DNA of 64,000 bases. It comes from Euonymus europaeus. Its lineage: Eukaryota; Streptophyta; Magnoliopsida; Celastrales; Celastraceae. Numbering within the stretch: the stretch's first letter is position 1; every line of letters begins with the position of its first letter. A model generated the notes under the pieces. That model was not told the DNA's origin and did no database searches. It was given only the letters and a program-made list of their open reading frames with translations. Positions 11,081-20,187 of the stretch are shown here, piece after piece. The position numbers and the translations under genes were made by a program. The stretch covers positions 18,556,001 to 18,620,000 of the forward strand of contig OY756962.1 of assembly GCA_963580455.1 (NCBI GenBank), written 5' to 3'.

Positions 11081-12600
11081 TTATCGATCCTGCAAGAATT
11101 CACGTGTTAAGAAGTCTGGTAAATTATTATCTTTACCAGCAATGTGTTCAATGTCAAAATCAAAAACACTAAGAATAGCTTGCCATCTAGCAAATATTTG
11201 TTTGGAGGCAATGTTTTGGACATCTTTTTGTAAAACCTCTTTTGCAGATTTACAATCAACACGAACTAAAAACTTTTGATTTAATAAATCACTTTGAAAC
11301 TTTGAAATACATAAAACAATGGATAAAATTTCCTTTTTAATCGTAGAATAATTTTGTTGAGTAGGATTCCATTTCTTGGAAGTGAATTGTATAATTTCTT
11401 CTTTGCTATTTTTTAATTGTTTAAGGATACCACCATAACCAATTTCTGAAGCATTTGTCTCAACAATTTTAAAAGCAGTAGGATCTGGAATAGATAAACA
11501 AGGTAATGTGGGAAGATAAGCTTTAATCCTTTGGATTATAGCAGTATGAGTATCCGTCCAAGGAGGGGGATTCTTCTTTAACCTGTCCTGTAAAGGTTTG
11601 CATATCTTTTGAAGATTAGGATAAAAATCAGAAATATAATTTAAACTTCCTAAGAATCTCTGTAATTGATTCTTATCTGATATCTTATCTGGAAATTTGT
11701 CAACAAAATTGATGGATCGTACAATTGGTATAATAGTGCCATGATAAATATTATGACCAAGAAATCAGATATTCGTTTGAAATAATTTAATTTTTGTTTT
11801 AGACACAACTAAACCATTGTCTTTAATGATCTTGAGAAATTTAAAGAGATGATAAAAATGTTGTTTGATATTATGAGAAAATATCAAAACATCATCAATG
11901 TAAACAATGAGAAATTGAGAATAAGGATTAAAAATATCATTCATAATTTTCTGAAATTCTGAAGGTGCATTTTTTAAGCCAAAAGGCATAACATTCCATT
12001 CATACTGTCCAAAAGGGACAGTAAAGGCAGTTTTGTACCCATCTTGTTCTTGAATCTGTATTTGCCAGAAATCAGATTTCATATCAAATTTTGAAAAGAT
12101 CTTAGCATCATATAATTTAGCTAGTAAATCTTTTTTATTGGGAATCAGATAACGAATCCATTGAAGGGCTTTATTTAAAGGTTTATAATTGATAACAAGT
12201 CGAGGAACTCCTCGTTCAATTTCAGCATTTTTATTAACATAAAAAGCAGCGCAACTCCAAGGAGACTGACTATGCCTAATTAATTTTTTATCTAAGAGAT
12301 CTTGAATTTCTTTTCGGCAGTGTTCTTCTAATTCTTTGTTCATTTGTATCCCTCTAGCTTTTGTAGGGATATTAATTTCTTGGAAATCTCTTTCATAAGG
12401 TAGCTGGACAACATTTTTCTTCCCATCCCAGAAGGCAGTAGGAAGGTCATAACAGACATCTTTTTCAAAAATATTTTGGAGAGAATTTATTTTTTCTTTT
12501 GTCCCTGTTGATGATAATTGTTGGTCAATTTGGGAGATGTCAATCTTATCAGAAAGGTGTTCAATTTGTTTTCCTTTGTTTTCGATAAAACAATTTATGG
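11081..12600 (-). pseudogene. EPRV type B2 reverse transcriptase and RNase H
   Basis: RT is open at 12343-11765: KKLIRHSQSPWSCAAF, VPRLVINYKPLN, FGQYEWNVMPFGLKNAPSEF and the catalytic YIDDVLIFS. A TGA at about 11765 is followed by the same frame with FLGSLNYISDFYPN, then RNase H to the polyprotein stop at 11081. The first RNase H acidic residue, in the family motif ETDAS, reads ETNAS here (near 11467), so this copy lacks a catalytic Asp. RT sequence is of the Caulimoviridae kind rather than that of the nearby gypsy elements. Confidence 0.85.
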
Positions 12601-13500
12601 AATCTTCATAAACAGAATTTTGTTCTAAGAAATGAATGTTTTTTGTAATAGGTTGTTGGATAAAAGGAAAATTTATTTTATTTCCTAGAATCTTAGTATG
12701 AATTCCATTATTACTAATCCTAAATGGTTTGAGTAACTCAAGGAATGGAGTTCCTAGAATAAGATACTTTGTAATGTCTTGAATACCTAAGAAACTAGTT
12801 TTGAGATTAACATCATTATTTGTGATTGTAACGTCAGATAGTTTATAAAGAATCTAAAGTTGTTCTCCTGCTGCAGATTTGATTCCTTCATTTGTTTTCT
12901 CCCAATATGGACGAGGAACTAAATCTGAACGAAGACAGTTTAAATCAGCCCCAGAATCGACTAAGGCTATTGTATCAAAAGAGAATGATTTTTGGATTTG
13001 AAGTGTAATTTTTATAAACCATTTTTGGCTAGTGACTTGAGATAATAATCTAAGAAAAGGTTGTTCCTTATTTTCTTCTAAATCCTTTTTCTGTTTTATA
13101 TTTTTGATTTCTGACTTTAGTTTAGAAATATCTTGCTGAAGTGTCTTAATACTAGGGTTTGTAGTTTTCAAAGTAATCTCTGTAGGGGAGGATGTATGAT
13201 TATGAGGTTGTATTTTGGTATTTTCTTCATCTGATGACTCATCTGTATCATTTAAGGTTGAATCTAATTTTGCAATGATTTCCTAATCTAATTGTAATTT
13301 TCTAATTCTTTTTCGAACTCGGCAGTATCTCGTCCAATGATTTGATTTATTACAGTGTTTACAAGTGATCCTTTTATTCTGGGGTTTATCAAGGTTTTCA
13401 GAAGAAGAATTTTTTACTTTGTCTAGATTATGAATTGTTGAAGCTCCTAAGGATTTTTTCTTCTAAAGAGAGGATTGGTGTAGATCTTTGTAAAGATCCT
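12601..13500 (-). pseudogene. EPRV type B2 zinc knuckle and aspartic protease
   Basis: Minus frame: a CCHC knuckle CKHCNKSNHWTRYC at about 13367-13322, a stop just before EIIAKLDS (about 13285), a coiled-coil-like Lys/Ile-rich stretch (SIKTLQQDISKLKSEI) from 13171, and the retropepsin site ALVDSGADLNCLR at about 12960. A TAG stands near 12855. The protease end (YLILGTPFLELLKP) leads into the RT. Only a knuckle remains where type A has a full capsid; B1 looks the same, which argues that type B naturally lacks a coat protein. Confidence 0.8.
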
Positions 13501-13895
13501 GTATTTTCTTATCAATCTCTGTTTGGAAACTAATTTCATTTGTTCAAGATTTTAATTTAGATTTATTTAAGGGTATACGTTCGGACTTAAGAATAGGTTG
13601 TTGAGTATTATCATACCAGGTCTGAACCCTGGTTGTCACATTGATTGAGGAATCTAAAGATTTGGAAGATTTTGAAGTTTTTGAGGCTTTCGGAGTAAAA
13701 GGATAAGATGCCCAGTCAATAGAGGGGTCATCTATGTCTAACTCAAAAAATTCAAAGAACAGTATTTGTTTTTGTAGTCCTTTGAGAAATCTATAATAAT
13801 CTTTTTGAATAGAGTGTCTTTTGTCACCTGTATAATGACTGAGGAACCAGTCTCTTTTGGCTATATTTTGAGGAGAATAAAAATCTTTTTGTAAT
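13501..13895 (-). pseudogene. EPRV type B2 linker of ORF1
   Basis: The frame 13906-13544 holds the shared linker (WFLSHYTGDKR, DIDDPSIDWASYPF, WYDNT) and then a type B sequence (IPLNKSKLKS) that differs from type A at the same place. It joins E5 at about 13895-13900, sharing the bases ATG. The linker's start is lost; EPRV resumes at 16878 with about 150 bp missing compared with A2. Confidence 0.75.
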
Positions 13896-13907
13896 GCTAC
13901 GGGCATG

Positions 13908-14667
13908 TGTAGTTGATTTTGGAGGAAGTTGGGATCGGTACTTACATTTGGCGGAGTTCGTGTATAACAACTCTTTCCAAAGTAGTATCAGGATGGCATC
14001 TTACTAGGCGCTCTACAGGAGGCCTTGTAGGTCACCTTTGTGTTGGGCGGAGGTTGGTGAGAAAGTTGTTTCAGGACCGGAGATGGTCAAGGAAGCTCGA
14101 GAGAAAGTTGATGAGATCCGAAGGCGGTTGATCACCGCGCAAAGCCGACAGAAGTCTTATGCTGACAAGAGGAGGAGACCTTTGGAGTTCGCTGTAGGCG
14201 ATAAGGTTTTCTTGAAGATTAGTCCGAGACGGGGGATTCAGAGGTATAGTAAGCATGGAAAGTTGGCACCGAGATTTGTGGGGCCATTTGGGATTTTGGA
14301 GACAGTTGGACCGGTGGTGTACCATATGGCACTTCCACCGAAGCTTGAGAAGGTTCACAATGTATTCTATGTATCAATGCTTCAGAAATATGAGCCGGAT
14401 CCGTCGCATGTGATAGATTGGACTACGTTGGAAGTTGAGGAAGATGGGAGTTACACTCTTCAACCGGTGAAGATTTTAGACCGACAGAACAAGGTCATGA
14501 GGTCGAGTGTGATTCCATTAGTAAAAGTGATGTGGATGTACCACGGAGTTGAAGAAGCAACTTGGGAGTTGGGGTCTCGAATGAAGGAGAAGTACCCGGA
14601 GTTGTTCAGAGATTCAGGTACGTGTGTAGTTAAATTTCCGGACGAAATTTTATTAAGGGGAGGAGGA
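13908..14667 (+). pseudogene. E5 integrase C-terminus with chromodomain-like end
   Basis: The frame starts inside the core (RACVVDFGGSWDRY), has a TAG near 14005, and is open from 14038. It includes GDKVFLKISPRRG, LAPRFVGPFGIL, VYHMALPPKL and the terminal segment ILDRQNK...VKVMWMYHGVEEATWE...YPELF, the chromodomain-type end of Tekay/Del integrases, thought to steer insertion to heterochromatin. This is the only copy besides E3 in which the C-terminal end can be read, so it defines the family's lineage. Confidence 0.85.
14655..14667 (+). promoter_or_regulatory. E5 polypurine tract
   Basis: AAGGGGAGGAGGA directly before the LTR start TGTGAAACCCC; it primes plus-strand DNA synthesis. E3 has the equivalent tract at 39461-39475 on the minus strand. 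Confidence 0.88.
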
Positions 14668-16877
14668 TGTGAAACCCCGACCCAAAATTTTTGGAAATTT
14701 TTGATGTTTGCACAAAGGAGAAAAACTGGACTAGGGGCACCTAGGCGCTCCGCCTAGTCTAGTGAGGGGGCTGGCGAGGAAGAGCACAAGAGAAGCCGGC
14801 GCGCCTAGGCGCCCTAGTAGCACGCCTAGGCGTGTGCAAAGGTGCGCCCAATGGGCGCCTAATCCAGTGAAGCAGGGAAGAAGGAAGTCCAGCTCAGGGC
14901 TCCTAGGCGCTGCGCCCAGTCCAGTGGGTGAGCGGATGAGGAGTGGGCGCAGGGGTGCCTAGGCGGAACCCGCCTGGGCGTGAAAATCCTGCACGCCCAG
15001 GATGCCGCCCAGAACAGCGAGCTAGGGGATTTTGTTTAAGGCCAGGGCGCCTAGACGCCCAGGGTAGCGCCTAGGCACAACCCGAGTTTTTTCAAAAGGC
15101 TCCAACGAGCCATTTTAGGAAATTTCGGAGTTTGTTTCAGTTCTAGAGAGATAGAGAGCGACGATTCTAGAGAGAGAAGTGTATTTGAGGTGATTATTGG
15201 AGATTGGAGCTTGGTTTTGGAGATTGGGAAAGGATTCAAGGAAGATTCAAGCCTTAGAGGTAAGTTTCTTCATTTTTCCATTTCTAGGGTTTTGAGTAGA
15301 TCTTGTTAGATTCGTTTAGAGTTGATTCCTGTGGTTTAGATATGTTAATCCTAGGTTGATTTTGGATGTATATGTAGATTGGTTTGTGATTTTGAGTAGA
15401 GTTGAGCTTGGGTTGAGTTTGGAGGATTTTGGAGAAATGTCTAGAGAGAGAAGGTAAGTAATTTCGAATTTATGGATTTAATTGATGTTTATATGAGTTG
15501 TTGGTTGTTTATTGATGTGGGAATGGGTTCGGTTTCGCCACATTGTTAGGTTTGGGAAATCGGAACCCTAGGAACGTAATTGTGGAATTGTGGTAAATTA
15601 CTCGACACGAGGTAGGGGATTTCCAACCATTCTTTCTATCATTCGTTTCGATATTTCAAGAGCGTTTCGATTCCTCATTGGTCGTTTATTTGTGTTTCCG
15701 CCTTAGTTGCTCCTAAGGGGAAACGAGCCCTAATTGTGGATTTTTGTTGATTCTTGATGTTGCATGACCCGATTGTGTGTGTTCCGTCATCTATGGGCAC
15801 GATGTGATTTCCGTTCATGCATCATGATAGTTATGTATATATATGTAGGATGTTCATATATATATCTTTTCGGCATGTCATGGCATAAATGCATTAGAGT
15901 TGCATTGGGGACCGGGTATGGACTCGGGGCTCCTTAGGATTCTTGAACGCTACTTGGAGGGATGACGAGGTGATGAGAGTTACCACCGAGTCAAGTGAAC
16001 TCCAAGTAGGATAACGCATTAGAGGTATAGTTCATGAGGGACCTTGCCTGGAGTGGTGCGGGCGTGATAAGATCACGCAACCGGGATATTCAAGAGCGTT
16101 TGATGTTGGGGAGCCTGCTCACGTTCAATATGACATGGATAGCGACCATGATATTGATGATATTGATGTGGTGAGCTTGCTCACGTTCGATATTACATGG
16201 AACGAGCCATGGTATCGATGATGTTGCTCATGAGGGGATTGCCCGGATTGATGTTTATGTGATTGTTGAGTATACGTGCATGTGGTAGATTTCATACCGT
16301 TGCATAGCCTGTTGTTTCAGATTCGGCCTTATACTCATATGACTCATACCCTATTGAGCTTCTTGCTCACCCTCTACTTTCGTTCCTTCCCACAGGTGAT
16401 ACTGGTACAGGTACAGGTACTAGTGGAGCGGGATGTGACATGGATGGCCCTGGGTAGGATGTCGGTGCTAGAGAGATACTCTAAGCACATATTTTGTATA
16501 TGATGTATTGATGTTTATTCATAATATTCTTATAACCATTTGGCACCAGAGGGTGTATGCATGATGTATGCTGAGTTGATTTTATGGTTATATGATATTA
16601 TGAAATTGATGATGTGTTATTACTATCAGTTTGTGCATGCCGGTAGTGGATGGCCTAAGGCCCTAGGATCAGGATTGCATGTGATTGAGGCCTGAGGCCT
16701 AGCTAGGTTGCTAGTGTGATGGATTGTATATTTATTGCTGCACGTTTTCTGATGCAGGCGGGGACTCTCCGATATACGGGGAGATGCCGCCGGATTTTCG
16801 GTCCGCCGGATGATCACACTAGCTGCCTAGGACGGTGCCGGAGGGCACCCGTGGCGTGCCCGGATCTGGGCGTCACA
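14668..16877 (+). repeat. E5 3' LTR
   Basis: It starts TGTGAAACCCCGACCC and ends GGCGTCACA at 16877; 2210 bp. It matches the E3 LTRs (minus strand), including the CCTAGG palindrome cluster. EPRV sequence follows at once. Bases 16878-16882 (GGTTT) would be one TSD copy, but the left copy is deleted. Small ORFs inside look like chance. Confidence 0.9.
14738..15075. repeat. GCGCCTAGGCGC palindrome cluster in the E5 LTR U3
   Basis: CCTAGG-centred palindromes occur at 14740, 14804, 14825, 14902, 14958 and 15070, with related CCTGGG or CCTAGA cores between. The pair at 14804 and 14825 is 21 bp apart. The cluster occupies the part of the LTR where E1 and E2 instead carry CGTCCGGACG, so two LTR subfamilies exist. 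Confidence 0.8.
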
Positions 16878-17869
16878 GGTTTTGGTATTGAACTAGAATG
16901 ATTGACTCCACGTAAATCAGGATGATAAGAAGTACATGGAGTAGAGAAGGAATTTCTAGGATGGATTCCTGACTCTGATCTAAAAGATGAAGTAGATGAA
17001 CTACGATTAAATTTTTGTAAATCAATTGAATGTCGGCGAGAACTAAAAGTAATTTCTACTTTTCCATCACTCGATTGGGTAACTTGTTCTATGTTTGTGT
17101 TTTCTACTTTCTTTAGGGGTACAACCCCTTGTAACTCCCATGTTGTGGGTAAGGTAATCTCATCGCACTTAATTGTGCGTGGAAGAGTCATGTTGGACCG
17201 AGCAATATCTGTTTGGATTAATAAGGTTTCTCCTTTGGGAGATTTTCTTAAAGCTTTTGATCCAAAAGTAGAAGACATAGCTTTATAACGAATGCTATAG
17301 ATTAAAGAAATTGGAAGAGATCCAGAAGACATCTTGTAATTGTGAGTTTTGATGTTTAAAGTGAGTGCATCTAAAAGATTTTGATCACTTAAAGAAACTG
17401 TAAAATTTGGATAACAATCAAAATAGATTGGACCACTGCAGAGGCTAGTTTCAACTATACCTAAGTGTGAATCATTGAATTCTAACATTCTACAATCACG
17501 TAGACATAAAAGAATTGATGTATCTAAACCTTCACGAGTTAAGGGTTTAATACCGATTTGAACTAATCCTATATGAAGATAGTTGTATTTTTGCCTATGT
17601 TTTTCTAACGATTTCTGGGTTAGAAGCTTAATGGTTTCATACGACTTAAACAGTTTAATATCTCTTTCTTCAGTTTTAATTGTATAATCATTACGACTTA
17701 GGATATTAAATCTGGATTCCTTTTTATATATTTTGTTTATTTCAACTCAGGGAATATCCCAATCATCAACATCGCTAACTAAATCTTCAAGATTAATTTC
17801 TTCTTGATTGACGATTCTATCGTCTGATATAGTTGAAGAGATAGAAGTTCATCTAAAAAGAGAACTCAT
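16878..17869 (-). pseudogene. EPRV B2 ORF1 start: movement protein
   Basis: The ATG is at 17869 (MSSLF). There is an early TGA at about codon 7 and another stop mid-way; the frame is open from 17488. The core has LRDCRMLEFNDSHLG, SGPIYFDCYPNF and NLLDALTLNIKTHNYKM, the conserved 30K-type movement protein of Caulimoviridae that opens plasmodesmata, then RSNMTLPRTIKCDEI and a Ser-rich linker. Cut at 16878 by the E5 LTR. B1 (32748-33368) supplies the matching upstream part. Confidence 0.82.
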
Positions 17870-18037
17870 GTCTAATTAATACCCTCAACTTAATGCTTTA
17901 CCAAAGACTATCGCACAAGCACTTATCGGGCTGTCCGTCGCCCCTTACTGGCCCCCTTTTGCTCTTGGTTTCCACAAGGCATCAACAAGGTATGCGATCA
18001 ACCATAAGTCTCTTAATATACAACCACTTGCCCCAAC

Positions 18038-18048
18038 CTCTGATACCA
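18038..18048 (-). promoter_or_regulatory. EPRV primer-binding site (tRNA-Met), copy 2
   Basis: The minus strand reads TGGTATCAGAG, in the same context as copies 1 and 3. Confidence 0.85.
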
Positions 18049-18448
18049 TGACGGGAAGGATCAGACAAGCAGGGAAGAAACTAAGCTATTCGATTCACTT
18101 AATGAGTTGAGGCTTGTGATCTTCACAGAGAATCTCTAAACTCAATATATAAATTGGACTCGACAGACTAATAGTCCTGAGTCGTCTTGATTATAACAAA
18201 GAAGTGGAGAAGGAAGAACAGAGATTTATAAACATAAAATTGAGTAAAGCAAAAACAAAAACAAGAATAAATTTAACAATGCTAAAGCAATCACAATGTC
18301 AAGCATTATAAAATAAATGATGAACAAAAGAACATAAAGCCCCTTACTTATGATCATTATAAAATAAATAAAACAATTGCAATGTCAATCATTATAAAAT
18401 AAATAATGAACAAAAGAACATAAAGAACTTCTGGGCTTTATAACCACA

Positions 18449-18569
18449 GGCGGCAGAGCCGACCGTTTGTGGCACCATCGAAGCAAGACATAAATAAAAC
18501 AATAAGAGAGGCGGTAGAACCAGCCATATAAGATGAACAAATTAAACAATAAAGGCGGTTAAACCAGCC
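18449..18569. repeat. Three GGCGG-type boxes in EPRV intergenic copy 2
   Basis: Boxes at 18449-18464, 18510-18525 and 18554-18569; the first two match those of copy 1, the third differs at one base (GGCGGTTAAACCAGCC). Confidence 0.8.
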
Positions 18570-19052
18570 ATGGATATTATTGAATGCATTCAAAAGCTGC
18601 AAGTATTTAAACAAGATAAACTTACAGATTTTTGAATGCTTGCTTGTTGCTTACATTGAGAGGAGGGAACTCTGTAGTTCTTGTTTTTGATAAGAGGGGA
18701 AGGTTTTGAGAGAAGAAGTTGAGAGAATTCTAAGAAATGGAACCAAAGAAGATTGTTCCAAAAGATGTTTAACTAAGGCATAGGTGGTCTCTTTTATAGA
18801 TGAAGAGATCACCTTTACACTGATTAAAATAAATACTAAAAGTTGAATAGTGAAACTTGAATAGTGGTCAATGTCTGCCACTTTTTGAACTGATGCTCCA
18901 CTTTTGATAATGTTGCTTTTGTGGAAAAGCAATAACCTTGTCTTCTTGTCCATAATGTCTTTATTGTTACTGGATGGTAATTTTGGACCCAAAGGGGTAT
19001 AATGGTATTTTTAGCAAATACCCAGCTGTCAACAGATTTGAAATTTTCTCTA

Positions 19053-19193
19053 CCACCTACCATTTGAGGTGGAATAGCTAAGTCAATTAACCCAGACTTA
19101 GTTAGGTACCTTGTAGGATTTTTGAGCTTTTGAGTAAAGCTTCCAACTTTCAACGGATTTGGTTATTTCTTTACCACCTACCGTTTGAGGTGG
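19053..19193. repeat. Paired hairpin repeat in EPRV intergenic copy 2
   Basis: CCACCT...AGGTGG hairpins at 19053-19072 (loop with one changed base) and 19174-19193, 121 bp apart as in copy 1. Confidence 0.8.
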
Positions 19194-19301
19194 AATAGTC
19201 AAGTCATTACTGGACTTGATCAATTTTCTTCGTCAAGAAGATCATCGGAGTTAAAACTCCTAGAAGATTTCCAAGAAGATTGTGTATACTATCCTTTTAA
19301 T

Positions 19302-19625
19302 TCAGATAAGGTTTTTTTGAAGAAGATGAGCAAGTTCATCCTCTGATGTGGCTGAAATTAATTTGGAACTGATAAAGGATTTCATTCCAAGTAAATGGTG
19401 TTCTGATTTTTGAATCTGTTTGGTTTTGGCATCATTAGATGAGAACCATTTAAGTACATTATCAGGGTAGGCACTTGTAGCATCAAACTTGTCCCACCAT
19501 TTTGTACGATAAATTCGGACTAAATATGATAAGCTGGCAGGGTCATTATGAAATTGATATTGCCAATTTGTTATCCATGAGATGGCAAAGATTGAGAAAA
19601 AGTATAATAAAGGTGGTATGGCCAT
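19302..19625 (-). pseudogene. EPRV type A 3' ORF, second half (unrecognised, Trp-rich)
   Basis: A 107-codon minus frame just upstream of the intergenic region. Notable residues: ISWITNWQYQFHN, RTKWWDKFDAT and VLKWFSSND. No RT, RNase H or capsid motif is present, and no zinc finger. It continues from the frame at 19964-19719 across a stop and a short disrupted stretch, so the two were probably one gene. It occupies, in type A, the place held by RT-RNase H and ORF2 in type B. I do not recognise the family; it resembles in flavour Trp-rich proteins near pararetrovirus-like sequences in other plants, but I cannot confirm that. Confidence 0.5.
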
Positions 19626-19718
19626 GTTCTGCGGTTGGTAACGAGATCTGAAAATATGGAATCCTGAACTAATGGGTGATTTTTGTGCCTGGATTGCTAA
19701 AGCAACCTCCGGTGTCTT

Positions 19719-19964
19719 TTATAAAGATGAAACCCACTCTAAAAGGGAAGGATTGTTTAAAATCTCTTGAGGAATTGGGGTTTGGGGTTGAGGATCAGAA
19801 ATTACCTCTTTACCTTTTGATCTTGTTTTGGCAAGAGCTAACTTCTGGTCTTCTTCATCAGCAATGTCGGCCCATGATTTCTTTGGGAGAATTGGTGCTG
19901 TATCTAAAGCATAAGATTCTTTTGAAAGCCTCTGCATTTGAGACCTTGTTGTTGGCGGAGACAT
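19719..19964 (-). pseudogene. EPRV type A 3' ORF, first half
   Basis: The minus frame starts at 19964 (MSPPTTRSQMQRLSKE) 66-73 nt downstream of a TATA-like box. It is hydrophilic, with KKSWADIADEEDQ and a Lys/Gly-rich stretch, and stops at 19719. Translation of the next ~95 nt in a related frame leads to the ORF at 19625. A separate promoter and a fresh ATG suggest it is made apart from the polyprotein. Confidence 0.45.
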
Positions 19965-20029
19965 TCCTCCTCGTCCTCATCGAGAGGAGGTGCTCATCTT
20001 TGCTGTGATAAGATGATGAAGTGAGCATG

Positions 20030-20037
20030 TATTTATA
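20030..20037 (-). promoter_or_regulatory. TATA-like box before the type A 3' ORF
   Basis: The minus strand reads TATAAATA, preceded by CTC and followed by a CA-rich start-like stretch, 66 bp before the ATG at 19964. Similar in build to the transcript start region of caulimovirus promoters. Prediction only. Confidence 0.4.
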
Positions 20038-20182
20038 GAGGAAGTTAGTCCCTTTGCAGATTTTTGGATAAAAGGAAAAAATATATTTTCCCTAGAGAAA
20101 GCTGTATGAAGGCCATCATGACTAACATGAACTGGTTTGATAAGATCGAGGAAAGGTTTCCCTAGGATAACATATTTGGTAA

Positions 20183-20187
20183 TATTT
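20183..20187. repeat. TSD of E2, left copy (TATTT)
   Basis: TATTT directly before the LTR; matched by 27941-27945 after the element. EPRV reading continues across one copy. Confidence 0.85.

Larger units (their letters stand above)
13896..16877 (+). mobile_element. Gypsy remnant E5: integrase end plus 3' LTR
   Basis: Only the last part of a Tekay/Del-like element remains: integrase C-terminus, polypurine tract and a complete 3' LTR, plus strand. The right edge is a clean LTR end against EPRV; the left edge is an illegitimate join inside integrase. It inserted into the EPRV array and later lost its 5' part in a deletion that also took about 150 bp of EPRV. Confidence 0.9.
17870..19301 (-). 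promoter_or_regulatory. EPRV intergenic region, copy 2 (between A1 3' ORF and B2 ORF1)
   Basis: Homologous along its length to 9102-10397: paired hairpins at 19193-19053, GGCGG boxes at 18569-18449, a TATA-like box near 18150, primer site at 18048-18038. A local duplication of the ATAAAATAAAT region (about 18340-18400) makes it longer. It follows a type A end and precedes a type B start, so both components use the same control region. Confidence 0.75.
19965..20187 (-). pseudogene. EPRV A1 protease C-terminal part
   Basis: The frame reads out of E2's LTR into YVILGKPFLDLIKP and FSRENIFFPFIQKS, the counterpart of the type B protease end YLILGTPFLELLKP, and stops (SSR, then TGA) before any RT sequence. 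Its beginning is on the far side of E2 at 27946. The stop just after the protease is direct evidence that type A ends its polyprotein here. Confidence 0.7.

Noticed and set aside
16814..16901. Join of LTR and EPRV coding sequence as a fusion protein
   Set aside because: The frame crossing 16877 is accidental read-out from the viral linker into the E5 LTR end.
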